A DNA stretch of 64,000 nucleotides from an uncultured Prevotella sp. GTDB lineage: Bacteria; Bacteroidota; Bacteroidia; Bacteroidales; Bacteroidaceae. The notes below the pieces were generated by a model that saw only the letters and a program-made list of their open reading frames with translations, had not been told where the DNA came from and ran no database searches. This document shows, one piece after another, positions 34,554 through 43,739 of this stretch. Where the stretch lies: assembly GCA_900554695.1 (NCBI GenBank), contig USHV01000004.1, positions 40,387 to 104,386 of the forward strand, read 5' to 3'. Made by a program: the position numbers and the translations under genes. How positions within the stretch are numbered: position 1 is the stretch's first letter; each line of letters begins with the position of its first letter.

Positions 34554-35861
34554 TTAGTCTATCTCCTCGTCTGCCTCATATCCGCCCATCTCGCGGATGG
34601 CATTCTTCAGCATGGTGTATTGCTGGTAGAGGTTGTTCACGGCTTCCTCGCCCTTGGTGAAGTCGTGCATCGGACTCTTGAGGAAGAAGCTCAGGAAACG
34701 CTGTATGCCGTAACGGCCGGCGCGTGCAGCAAGGTCGCTGAGCAGACACAGGTCGAGAAGCAGTGGAGCAGCGAGGATGGAGTCGCGGCAGAGGAAGTTT
34801 ATCTTTATCTGCATGGGGTAACCCATCCATCCGAAAATGTCGATGTTGTCCCATCCTTCCTTATTGTCGTTGCGTGGAGGATAGTAGTTTATGCGCACCT
34901 TGTGATAATAGTTGGTGTAGAGATCCGGCTGTTCTTCTGGTTTCAGAATTGTCTCGAGAGTTGACAGTTTGCTCACTTCCTTGGTGTGGAAGTTGGCCGG
35001 TTCGTCGAGCACGAGGCCGTCGCGGTTGCCGAGAATGTTGGTGGAGAACCATCCGCTCAGCCCGAGGCATCGTGTGCCGATGATTGGAGCGAATCCGCTC
35101 TTCACGAGAGTCTGTCCGGTCTTGAAGTCCTTTCCGGCGATAGGCATCTTGGTCTGCTCTGCCATTTCCCACATTGCCGGTATGTCAACTGTTGTGTTCG
35201 GCGCGCCCATTATGAACGGGGCACCCTCTGCCAGAGCCGCGTAGGCGTAGCACATAGACGGAGCCACGTGCTCGCGGTCGTCGTCTTTCATTGCCTTTTC
35301 GAGCGCGGCGAGAGTGCCGTGCACCTCTTCGCAGTAAGGCACATATATCTCAGTGGAAGCCGCCCAGATGACAACGATGCGCTCGCACGCGTTCTTCTCC
35401 TTGAACTCGCGTATGTCCTGACGCAGCGCCTCGGTCATCTCCCAGCGTGTCTTGCAGTCTTTCACGTTGTCGCCGTCGAGACGTTTGGCGTAGTTCTTGT
35501 CGAAAGCAGCCTTCATCGGGACGATTTTCTCCAGCTCGTCGCGCACGGGTTCGATGTCCTTTTCCTTCAGAACCTCGGCATACATGGCTGCCTGGTAGGC
35601 GTTCTGAGGATATACATCCCATGTTCCGAATACTATATCGTCGAGTTTGGCCAGTGGCACGATGTCGGCGTAGTGCAGATATTGCTTCTCGCTTCCTTTG
35701 CCTACGCGAATCTTGTCGTATTGAGTCATAGACCCGATGGGCTTAGTCAGTCCTTTGCGTGTCATGAGTACACCGGTCATGAATGTCGTTGCCACGGCAC
35801 CGCATCCTACGACCATGATTCCGAGTTTCCCGTTTGCGGGTCTAACGTTTGTCTGTTTCAT
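34554..35861 (-). CDS. ino1: Myo-inositol-1-phosphate synthase
   Basis: A 435-residue cytoplasmic NAD-dependent enzyme converting glucose 6-phosphate to inositol 3-phosphate. The NAD fold begins with IMVVGCGAVATTFMTG (residues ~15-30). Family motifs include GAPNTTVDIPA, IAGKDFKTGQT with the active-site lysine, LGLSGWFSTNILGNRDG and DSILAAPLLLDLCLL. The product feeds inositol lipid synthesis, which many Bacteroidales have, but no partner gene is adjacent. It is divergent from fba; a TACTTTTG box at 36061-36054 points towards it. Confidence 0.93.
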   Translation of the reverse strand: MKQTNVRPANGKLGIMVVGCGAVATTFMTGVLMTRKGLTKPIGSMTQYDKIRVGKGSEKQYLHYADIVPLAKLDDIVFGTWDVYPQNAYQAAMYAEVLKEKDIEPVRDELEKIVPMKAAFDKNYAKRLDGDNVKDCKTRWEMTEALRQDIREFKEKNACERIVVIWAASTEIYVPYCEEVHGTLAALEKAMKDDDREHVAPSMCYAYAALAEGAPFIMGAPNTTVDIPAMWEMAEQTKMPIAGKDFKTGQTLVKSGFAPIIGTRCLGLSGWFSTNILGNRDGLVLDEPANFHTKEVSKLSTLETILKPEEQPDLYTNYYHKVRINYYPPRNDNKEGWDNIDIFGWMGYPMQIKINFLCRDSILAAPLLLDLCLLSDLAARAGRYGIQRFLSFFLKSPMHDFTKGEEAVNNLYQQYTMLKNAIREMGGYEADEEID

Positions 35862-36089
35862 TTTGTCGTGTTTTTAATTATTATGGGTTTATAATTTGTA
35901 ATAATCAGGTATAACAGGCAGTCGCCGCTGCCATTGGAAAAACATTCCATAGCCCGCAAAGTTAATTATTAAAAACTTTACGGTGGTCCAAATATCTTGT
36001 TTTTTTATCATTAATTAGTAAAAATGAACTTCATTTTGTTTTTGCTGCATATACAAAAGTAATGAAACATTAAAAAAATGTTGTATCAC

Positions 36090-36120
36090 TTTGTGTTGCC
36101 AAATTAAAATACTAACTTTG
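36090..36120 (+). promoter_or_regulatory. Promoter of the aldolase gene
   Basis: TTTG (36090-36093), 19 bases, TAACTTTG (36113-36120): an exact match, 50 bases before the ATG. On the other strand TACTTTTG (36061-36054) faces ino1 without a clear -33 box, so the 309-bp gap holds two divergent promoters. Confidence 0.9.
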
Positions 36121-36170
36121 CAATCAGTTAGATAGATAAAACGAAACGTTTTAAGTAAATTTTAATAATT

Positions 36171-37181
36171 ATGGTAAACTACAAAGATTTAGGCTTGGTG
36201 AACACACGTGAGATGTTCAAGAGAGCCATTAATGGAGGTTATGCTATTCCTGCTTTCAACTTCAACAACATGGAGCAGCTGCAGGCTATTATCAAGGCTT
36301 CTTCTGAACTGAAGTCTCCGGTTATCCTTCAGGTTTCCAAAGGTGCGCGCAACTACGCAAACCAGACACTTCTGCGCTACATGGCTCAGGGTGCTGTTGA
36401 GTATGCAAAGGAACTCGGATGCAAGCATCCTGAGATCGTTCTGCACCTCGACCACGGTGACAGCTTCGAACTCTGCAAGAGCTGCGTGGACATGGGCTTC
36501 TCTTCAGTAATGATCGATGGTTCATCACTTCCATACGATGAGAACGTAGCACTGACAAAGAAGGTTGTTGACTATGCTCATCAGTTCGACGTAACAGTTG
36601 AAGGCGAGCTCGGCGTTCTGGCCGGTGTTGAGGATGAGGTTGTTGCTGAGGAATCTCACTATACAAAACCGGAAGAAGTCATCGACTTCGTAACAAAGAC
36701 AGGAGTTGACTCACTTGCCATCTCAATAGGTACAAGTCACGGTGCTTATAAGTTCAAACCGGAGCAGTGCACACGCGACCCGAAGACCGGTCGTCTTGTT
36801 CCTCCTCCATTGGCATTCGACGTTCTCGACGCTATCATGGAGAAACTGCCGGGATTCCCAATCGTACTCCACGGATCTTCTTCAGTTCCACAGGAATATG
36901 TTGACATGATCAACCAGTACGGTGGTAAACTGCCTGACGCAGTTGGTATTCCTGAGGAGCAGCTCCGCAAGGCAGCCAAGAGCGCTGTTTGCAAGATCAA
37001 CATCGACTCTGACTCTCGTCTGGCCTTCACGGCAGCCGTACGTAAGGTATTCGCTGAGAAACCGGGTGAGTTCGACCCGCGTAAGTACTGCGGACCGGCT
37101 CGTGACCTCATGATCCAGCTCTATGAGCACAAGATCAAAGAGGTTCTCGGATCTGACGGCAAGCTGGCTCAGCTCGACTAA
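36171..37181 (+). CDS. fba: Class II fructose-bisphosphate aldolase
   Basis: A 336-residue zinc-dependent glycolytic enzyme. It begins VNTREMFKRAINGGYAIPAF and NFNNMEQ, carries LHLDHGDSFE (first zinc histidine and catalytic Asp region), SLAISIGTSHGAYKF with a further zinc histidine, and FPIVLHGSSSVP with the third. CKINIDSDSR near residue 275 is the phosphate-binding block. The ~335-residue length matches the class IIB type. Codon use is highly biased to common codons, as expected for an abundant enzyme. Confidence 0.95.
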   Translation: MVNYKDLGLVNTREMFKRAINGGYAIPAFNFNNMEQLQAIIKASSELKSPVILQVSKGARNYANQTLLRYMAQGAVEYAKELGCKHPEIVLHLDHGDSFELCKSCVDMGFSSVMIDGSSLPYDENVALTKKVVDYAHQFDVTVEGELGVLAGVEDEVVAEESHYTKPEEVIDFVTKTGVDSLAISIGTSHGAYKFKPEQCTRDPKTGRLVPPPLAFDVLDAIMEKLPGFPIVLHGSSSVPQEYVDMINQYGGKLPDAVGIPEEQLRKAAKSAVCKINIDSDSRLAFTAAVRKVFAEKPGEFDPRKYCGPARDLMIQLYEHKIKEVLGSDGKLAQLD

Positions 37182-37216
37182 TAACAACCGGGCATACCGG
37201 TAAAACAGATATAAGT

Positions 37217-37260
37217 CCTTTTGCGCAAGCCTCTCGGGGCTGAGCAAAAGGGCTTTTTTT
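37217..37260 (+). terminator. Terminator of fba
   Basis: CCTTTTGC and GCAAAAGG pair around an inner AAGCC/GGGCT stem, then a run of seven T. It starts 36 bases after the stop codon. Confidence 0.9.
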
Positions 37261-37530
37261 ATGCTCATATAATAACAATCGGTGTAATTGCTTTGTCTTT
37301 CATTCCCTTATATAAATTCTTGTGGAGAGGTTTGTCATGCGTGATAAATAATGTGTAGCAATGTCTTTGAAGCATTGCGGGAATCAAGAGATGTTCCTTA
37401 TCTGTTTTTATAGGAAAGATCTGTTTTTAAACCGTTGTTATGATGTGATATTATTAATAATGAACATATGGTGTAGGTTTTATTTCAGAAACTCTTTTTC
37501 TCATTATGAAGCCGGCGGATGTGCAAACAT

Positions 37531-37570
37531 AAAAAAACGATGCACGCTGATAATGAGAGTGTGCATCGTT
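37531..37570 (-). terminator. Terminator of the surface-protein operon
   Basis: AACGATGCAC and GTGCATCGTT form a 10-bp perfect stem; on the minus strand it is followed by TTTTTTT. It lies 35 bases after the small peptide's stop codon. Confidence 0.9.
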
Positions 37571-37604
37571 TGCGGGTTACCGACAGCTGGGATTTAGTAT
37601 GTTG

Positions 37605-37820
37605 TTACCATTCCGTGGTCCACGACGAGTTGTTGTCTTTAGCTCCGATGTTGCCTTCGTCGAAGTCCGGGTCTGTATCCTCGCCCACACCTATTGATGG
37701 CGTATCTTCGTCTTGGTTTGGTCTCCATTGAAGTCCGTTGCTTCCGGCCAGTATCTCAGTGCCGATGATTCTTATGTCTTCTATTTTTGGTGCTGAATAA
37801 GTTTTCTTCATATCTATCAT
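37605..37820 (-). CDS. Small leader-like peptide coupled to the surface protein
   Basis: A 71-residue acidic peptide, MIDMKKTYSAPKIEDIRIIG followed by TEILAGSNG and an Asp/Glu/Gly/Asn-rich tail ending SSWTTEW. Its ATG overlaps the stop codon of the large surface-protein gene (TAATG), which implies coupled translation; the second Met at 37811 is an alternative start. Bacteroidetes genomes carry many short proteins of the MKKxYxxP...LaGSG form. The conserved basic start, followed by a possible LAGS cleavage-like site and a variable tail, resembles a precursor-peptide layout. No modification or export enzyme is adjacent. Function is unknown. Confidence 0.65.
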   Translation of the reverse strand: MIDMKKTYSAPKIEDIRIIGTEILAGSNGLQWRPNQDEDTPSIGVGEDTDPDFDEGNIGAKDNNSSWTTEW

Positions 37821-40800
37821 TATTTTATGATCAGTTTCTTTCCGTTGATGATATATATGCCTTCCGGCAGGTTGTCAGTATTCTCTATCTTTTGTCCGCT
37901 GATGTTGTATATGTGGCTGTCGGCATTTTCTATGTTGTCGGTGATGCAGTCAATGCCTGTCGCCGTGTTGTTTACGCTGAACTTTGCCAGTGGAGTGTCA
38001 TCATCTGTCTTATACTCTATCCAGCAGCGGTATGCCTTCATCTCGTATTCTTTTGATGTGTGGAACAGATTGCCGTTGCTGAAGATATAGCAGTCTTTAG
38101 GCAGAGACTGGTCGTGGACGTAGCTTCCAAGATAGCTCAGCTCGGGAGTTTTCTCCGACGTCACCTTTATTACTTTGTTTTTGTCGTTCGTCATCTGATA
38201 GTCCACGCCGGAATTCACGATGTATATCGGGCCCTGTACCACGCCGTCTTCTATTGACTGATACTGCTCGTCGGCAGGATGTTTCTCTGTTTCGGCTTTC
38301 TCAATGTAGATGATGTAAGGAATATTTTCCTTGAGATATGTGCCGTCTGATTCCTGTACGGTCTTGAAGTTTATGATTCTGTTGTTGCCTTCATTTTTCA
38401 CACAGTCAATTTCGGAGAGTTGGGCGCCGCTGCCGAATGCTTCATGGAACTGTTCTTCGGTGAGCGATACCGGCAGTACGAGTGAGTTCCACTTGTTGCC
38501 GTTGAATGTGCGGCGCAGTATCATGCGGCAGTTATTGTAGTCGTGGCTCTTCTCCAGGTCAACGGTCTCGTCAAGCACGAGTTCCTGAACGCATGGTTCC
38601 GGGTCGAGCTGGTCGGGCGTACCGTCCTGATTGTAGTCGTTGTTGATGGCCATGCCGTAGATGCCGAATGCGTTAAGGGCATCTAAGACTTTCACCTGCG
38701 TGAGCTTTATCTCATCGAACTCAAAAGGAGAGGTTATGCATATATAGCCTTTGGTGCCGGTGTAGCCGAGTACGTTGGCATTGAGTACGTTGAACTCGGT
38801 GTCGCTGCTTGAGTTTGATGCTACTTTCTCACCGTTTCTGTAAAGCTCGAACTTGAAGACGTCAGCCAGTCCCAGACCGAGCAGGGCGTTGCCGTTGGTT
38901 GTCACGAGGACGAGTTGCTGTTTAGGTGAGATGGTCTTTCCTATCTTTACTGCCACAGTGGTGCCGTTGCCCACAGTGATGCCTGTGGGGAATGTGTAGG
39001 CATTGTCGAGATCGTCGTCGATCAGGCGGGACAGGTCAGATGGTGTCGTTCCTACGTTGGCGACACTGAACGATATTGTTTCCTTTGCGTCGATAGATGC
39101 TCCGGTGTTTTTCAGTGAAACTATTTTTGAGCCGAAGAGAGGATCGCTTTCGCCGTCGGTGTTATCGACAAACGCGTAATAGATGTTCATCTGGTTCAGA
39201 TCAAGACTGAGTACTCCGGATGTGTAGAGCACCATTGCGTCGAATTCGGTCCCGGCAGGAACGCTTACAGAGAATTTCACGCGCTGTGTGTTCTCGTTGC
39301 CTATGAGTCCTGTAGAGAGTACAGAGTTGTCTTTTATTATTCCGCTTCCCACTTCATCGCCGTTCTTATACAAGCGTATGTTGAGGAAGTCGAGCAGATT
39401 GGCGTTCAGAACATTGTTTCCGCCGGAAATGACAAATCCTGCCTTCACGGCTTTTGTTCCGTTGCTTATCAAGCCGTTTTTGGCCTTTACGCCTATAATG
39501 TTTGCGTTGGATAGCAGCTGTACGCCTCCTGTGTAGTAGGCATAGTCGCGTATTGATGGTGTGACGAGCGCGTTTGCATTGCTGAGATTGCTCAGCAGGC
39601 TGATGCCCCAACCTTCGCCGGTCATCACCTCATAGTTGTCGTTGTCGTTGCTGTTGGTGAGTGGTGTCTCTTCGAGTTTGCCGGCCGGTATGCCGTAGTT
39701 TATCACGACGTCTTCCGTGCAGCCGTCATCGGCTGTGGCTGTGAATACGTAACGTCCGCTATCGGTCAGCCCTGAAACCTCGCCGGTCTGTGCGTCAAGA
39801 GTGAATCCTGACTGTACTTCGCTTTTATTGCTGATGCTCCATGTGACGTTTATTGCCGGATTGTGTGACAGTTGGTAGTGATTGTCGCAGTCGCATATGT
39901 CGAGGTCGGCAGACGGGTTGATGTCGCAGTGATGCTGTCCTTTTTGCGGTTCCAGATCGATGAATGCGTATTTTGCTGATTTTCCACCCAGGTCAAGTCC
40001 TACACCGGCAAAATAGAACTTGGCTTCGGAGAAGTCCATGCCGGCCCGTACGGCAAATGTCGCGTCACCCACTTTTGCCAACGCCACCTTCAGTACGTCT
40101 GTTGACAGAGTGTGTGTCTCTGTTTTACCGTTGACATCGGTAAGTGTTATTACTGCTGTAGTGCCTGCTCCGATTTCGGCTATAGATCCCTGATTTATGA
40201 CAAAGCCTACCTGTGTGCCGGCTGTGAACGGATTGGTACCGTTTTGGGCGACACCTTTCACGGCAACGCTTCCGTTTATTCCCAATGCCTCCAGAACGCT
40301 GAGGTCTGTAAGATTGTCGTTTATGAGATGATAACTGTTGCTGTGTCCAAGTCCATATGAGTTTGTCCAGTCGTCATTATTCCATTTTCCGTATGGCTCG
40401 ACCTTTGTTCCGATATAATCGCTGTATGCCTGCATTCCGTTGTCGGACTTCTGTGTTATGGTGAAGTGACGGGCTTTTCCTGCGAATGCATATTTCACTT
40501 GTATGGCATTGGCCACATCAGCGCTGATGCCACCCACCTGCACTATTTGTATCTCGTCGAACTCGCCTGGCGCGTTGGCGTGTATCTCTCGGCTCATGTC
40601 TTCACCGCCTATCTGTATGAGCGAGATGTCAACTCCTGTGTTCATGTCTGAACTCACGGTCTCGCCGACATACGAGTCGCCGGCGTCTTCTGGTTTGACG
40701 AGCTCGCCGTTCAGGTAGAATCTGATTTTGTAGATGCTCACTACGTCGATGCCGAGTATGGATGATGAACCGCCGAGCATGAATCCTGCCTGTGTGCCTG

Positions 40801-41155
40801 CGGCATACCTGTTGCCAAGGTCGCGCACACTCACTAACGGGCTGTATCCTATGCCTACATTGGCTACACACGGAATGGTGGCGTTGTTTGTAAGGTCGTC
40901 ATCGCAAAGGTTCTCAAGGTTGGTCTGGATGTTCAGCACCTTGATGCCGTCGCTGCCGAAACGGTTGACCATACATCCGCGACCCACGAGTGCCCTACGG
41001 TTGCTCAGATAGTCGGCTTTGTCAGGGTTGCTTTCCTGCCACAGTTTTCTATCGTCAGAAACGGAATTTTCGGCTCCTATGGCTCCAAGGGATATATATC
41101 CCAATAAAAATAGTGCCAGAAATCTTCTAAGCACATACGTACATTTTAAGTTCAT
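37820..41155 (-). CDS. Large repetitive surface protein with type IX-like tail
   Basis: The ATG at 41155 is chosen because it gives the signal peptide MNLKCTYVLRRFLALFLLGY; an in-frame ATG at 41206 adds an unlikely extension. The 1,111-residue protein has four degenerate repeats of ~150-180 residues, each opening like LcDDDLTN / LINDNLTD / LIDDDLDN, then AGTQAGFML-type and FDEIqi-type strands. Between repeats 2 and 3 lies an Ig-like segment (GFTLDAQTGEVSGLTDSGRY). A calcium-binding-like DYNQDGTPDQLDPEP follows repeat 4. The last ~30 residues (YNISGQKIENTDNLPEGIYI) are a sorting-type tail. An adhesin or matrix role is inferred. No catalytic motif is seen. Confidence 0.75.
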   Translation of the reverse strand: MNLKCTYVLRRFLALFLLGYISLGAIGAENSVSDDRKLWQESNPDKADYLSNRRALVGRGCMVNRFGSDGIKVLNIQTNLENLCDDDLTNNATIPCVANVGIGYSPLVSVRDLGNRYAAGTQAGFMLGGSSSILGIDVVSIYKIRFYLNGELVKPEDAGDSYVGETVSSDMNTGVDISLIQIGGEDMSREIHANAPGEFDEIQIVQVGGISADVANAIQVKYAFAGKARHFTITQKSDNGMQAYSDYIGTKVEPYGKWNNDDWTNSYGLGHSNSYHLINDNLTDLSVLEALGINGSVAVKGVAQNGTNPFTAGTQVGFVINQGSIAEIGAGTTAVITLTDVNGKTETHTLSTDVLKVALAKVGDATFAVRAGMDFSEAKFYFAGVGLDLGGKSAKYAFIDLEPQKGQHHCDINPSADLDICDCDNHYQLSHNPAINVTWSISNKSEVQSGFTLDAQTGEVSGLTDSGRYVFTATADDGCTEDVVINYGIPAGKLEETPLTNSNDNDNYEVMTGEGWGISLLSNLSNANALVTPSIRDYAYYTGGVQLLSNANIIGVKAKNGLISNGTKAVKAGFVISGGNNVLNANLLDFLNIRLYKNGDEVGSGIIKDNSVLSTGLIGNENTQRVKFSVSVPAGTEFDAMVLYTSGVLSLDLNQMNIYYAFVDNTDGESDPLFGSKIVSLKNTGASIDAKETISFSVANVGTTPSDLSRLIDDDLDNAYTFPTGITVGNGTTVAVKIGKTISPKQQLVLVTTNGNALLGLGLADVFKFELYRNGEKVASNSSSDTEFNVLNANVLGYTGTKGYICITSPFEFDEIKLTQVKVLDALNAFGIYGMAINNDYNQDGTPDQLDPEPCVQELVLDETVDLEKSHDYNNCRMILRRTFNGNKWNSLVLPVSLTEEQFHEAFGSGAQLSEIDCVKNEGNNRIINFKTVQESDGTYLKENIPYIIYIEKAETEKHPADEQYQSIEDGVVQGPIYIVNSGVDYQMTNDKNKVIKVTSEKTPELSYLGSYVHDQSLPKDCYIFSNGNLFHTSKEYEMKAYRCWIEYKTDDDTPLAKFSVNNTATGIDCITDNIENADSHIYNISGQKIENTDNLPEGIYIINGKKLIIK

Positions 41156-41376
41156 AATTGTTTTTGTAAAATATAATTGTATGTTCATGTATGATACTAA
41201 TATCATGTCATTTGTGATGTCCGTTATCTGAACGCGTTTTTAGAATACAGAAAGCAATTTTTTATTCATGTTTATTGCTATGATATAGCATGGAATTTTG
41301 AAGAGTATATATATATCCTTGACGTATGTGTCAGGTGTCGGTGGATATGATATGCCTCCTTAATTAATTTTGGGTG

Positions 41377-41423
41377 CAAAATTAATAACGTGAGTCCTAA
41401 ATTCGTCTTTTTTTTTTTTTTTT
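41377..41423 (-). promoter_or_regulatory. Surface-protein promoter with a 16-base homopolymer
   Basis: On the minus strand TAATTTTG (41384-41377) is the -7 box. Twenty-three bases upstream lies an uninterrupted run of 16 A (41423-41408; 16 T on the plus strand). No TTTG -33 box is visible; the run lies at and upstream of its expected position. The leader to the start codon is ~215 bases. Confidence 0.6.
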
Positions 41424-41737
41424 GATAAAAATTAAGATTTCGGAGCAAAAATGTATGATGTGTTCTTTTCTGTATGATATTTTTGGTTTTGTGTTTTCAG
41501 AACACAGACCGATGCCTGTCGTCCAAAAAACTCTGTATTATTGTCGGGAAGTCCGGCTGTTGGTTTGGTTGAGGTTGTGGTTGGTGGCGTATGTACAAAG
41601 TGTTGAGGAAATGTCGGGATAAGCGTGAATCAAGTCTGATAAACCGACAATGACATAACAATAAATCGATCATATAACAATAATAAATCGACTACGCCAT
41701 AACAATAAAATATTTACCGTGCCCTTTCTCTCACCTA

Positions 41738-42203
41738 ATATCACCGTTTTTGAAGGCAAATCGAAGAACGAGCTTACGATTTTTCTTGATTTTATTTTGA
41801 CAAAATATTTTCGCAAAAGAGATGTGAAGGGATGTTAAAACAGGCGTATCTGAGGCCATTTCGGGGCATACCGGCTTTTGATATACCCCATTCCGTAGTC
41901 CTAAATAATACATTTTACTTTCCAATATTGCCCATTTCGCAGTGCGATTAAGCCCATTTTAGGGTGCGATATGGTGCTTTTCAGCCTCTGAAATGGGCCA
42001 TTTCGCAAGCCGAAATGGTGCTTTTTGCAATGCGAAGAAATGTCTCTTAAATGTAAATAGTTGATATTCAATATGTTATGTAAACCTCTCATAATTCGCG
42101 TATTTGCGCCCGAAGGAGACTTTGTCCGCAAATACGCGCTTATTTTTCGGGGTAGAGTGGGAAGACAAGACCGAAAAATCAAAATCCGGTTACAATTTGA
42201 AAG
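41738..42203 (-). repeat. Dispersed intergenic element, copy B, with 22-bp array
   Basis: The reverse complement matches copy A (28319-28786) along its length. It keeps a perfect 12-bp inverted repeat (CGCGTATTTGCG / CGCAAATACGCG) that is imperfect in copy A and decayed in copy C. Five 22-bp units lie at 41917-42026. The surrounding 1,534-bp gap (41156-42689) also holds the surface-protein promoter, three short ATAACAATAAA repeats (41656-41710) and the terminator at 42590; the rest shows no gene. Confidence 0.85.
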
Positions 42204-42589
42204 TTGCCGGTATCGGCTTAATCTCAACCGGTTGTTATGCGTCCTGTGGGTTTCGTTTTGTTTTCTGGCTGTCCGCCTTATATCTTTGTCGAAGGCGTAT
42301 CAGCCTGTGTCGAGACTACATGGCGGGCTGGATGTCGGCAAAAGCAAAGAATATTTAGGGCGGGTAATAACTATAATATAAGCGGGTGATAAATACAATA
42401 TAAAATAGATATTTGAGGTTTGATGTCCCGTTTTTGTTCAATCTCAACAGCAGGAAACATTGCTTCTTATGGAGCTAATCCGCTTTTCTAATCGGGACGA
42501 ATATCTGCTTAATCTTTAACGAGCCGAATCACAACCTTGCTTTTATTCATTGCCGGCAAATTTATCAACCGCCTGTGGATAATAAAAAA

Positions 42590-42639
42590 ACGGACCGGAA
42601 AAGAAAGTCCGCTGTGCAGGCGTCTCTTTTCCGGTCCGT
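42590..42639 (-). terminator. Terminator of the nnr-DUF4831 unit
   Basis: ACGGACCGGAAAAGA and TCTTTTCCGGTCCGT form a perfect 15-bp stem; the minus strand continues with seven T. Confidence 0.92.
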
Positions 42640-42689
42640 ATGTATTTCCGGTTTTCCGTTCCTTATTTCTTTTTGTTGGCAGTCCGTGC

Positions 42690-43733
42690 TTACTCCAACG
42701 GCTCAGTCTTGAGACTTATCACGCTTCCTGTGGCAGGGTCGAGCACAATCTGCGATGTGAGTTTCTTGCCGAAGAGCGAGCCGCTGAGCGTTTCCACGTT
42801 GCCGAACTGTGCGGCGTAAGTATTGTATGTGGCTATCGTGCGGTCGCCGTCGTTCAGTTTTATTTTTATCTTTCCGGGCAGGTTTATACCTATTATCATA
42901 TCGTCCTTTTGCTTCTTTATCTTCTCGTCGACGACAGGAGGCTCGGCAAGAATCTGCTCATCTTCTATTATGGCGTAGTAGGGTTTGCCCGACAGGTCGT
43001 TGGTGTCGGTCAGTCCGAAGTGTCTTGAGAATCTGAACACCATCTGCTTCGACTGTCCTTTCACCGGAACGAACGACACTATGGTTTCGGTTGTGTCTGT
43101 TACGGTTGTGCCTTCGAACATTCTCATCAGCGCGTCCTCCTGCGTCTTCATCTGTGCGAGCATTATTTTCAGTTGCTCGCCGTCCTTAGGCATGAAGTCG
43201 GCCTCGCCACGTGCGAGCTGGTTTCGGCTGTCGCGAATGTCGTATATTTCCTGTGCCACCATCTGCGCCATCTTCGGAAGATTGGTCGAAGAGAGTATGT
43301 CTTGACTCATGTAGTCGTTGGGCGAGGGCAGTGTTTGCTGTGGCGCCGGTTTGAATTTGGCCGGCGGAGTGACGTCCTGACCGTTTGTGTTGATGGCTTT
43401 CAGCACTCCGTTTTTGTCGCAGTCTATGTTCAGTATGCTGTGCTTCTTGTCTATCACCAGGTCATACTGCTTGGTCATGTCAGGCACTCCTACTGTCGAG
43501 AAGTTCACTCCGACAATCCTGTAGCTCACGCTCGCATCGCTTTTGCTGCGTGTCTTGAAATAGATGTCGCTGTAGTCGGCCAGTCGTCCCGGCGTATAGG
43601 TAGTCTTCTCGATAAGCAACGAGACGCGCACTTCGGTCTTGGGAAGGTAATAGGTGAAGTTGCCGTCCTTGTTCTCTGCTGAGGCGGGGCATAACGCTGC
43701 CGCCATCAGAATGGTTGACAGTATCTTTATCAT
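42690..43733 (-). CDS. Secreted DUF4831-family protein
   Basis: A 347-residue exported protein of unknown function; signal peptide MIKILSTILMAAALCPASA. It resembles DUF4831 proteins of Bacteroidetes: FTYYLPKTEVRVSLLIEKTT near the start, YDIRDSRNQLARGEADFMPK in the middle, and a beta-rich end (LTSQIVLDPATGSVISLKTE). It starts 6 bases after the nnr stop codon and must share its transcript. The pairing of a metabolite-repair enzyme and an exported protein has no obvious logic. Confidence 0.8.
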   Translation of the reverse strand: MIKILSTILMAAALCPASAENKDGNFTYYLPKTEVRVSLLIEKTTYTPGRLADYSDIYFKTRSKSDASVSYRIVGVNFSTVGVPDMTKQYDLVIDKKHSILNIDCDKNGVLKAINTNGQDVTPPAKFKPAPQQTLPSPNDYMSQDILSSTNLPKMAQMVAQEIYDIRDSRNQLARGEADFMPKDGEQLKIMLAQMKTQEDALMRMFEGTTVTDTTETIVSFVPVKGQSKQMVFRFSRHFGLTDTNDLSGKPYYAIIEDEQILAEPPVVDEKIKKQKDDMIIGINLPGKIKIKLNDGDRTIATYNTYAAQFGNVETLSGSLFGKKLTSQIVLDPATGSVISLKTEPLE

Positions 43734-43739
43734 ATTGTT

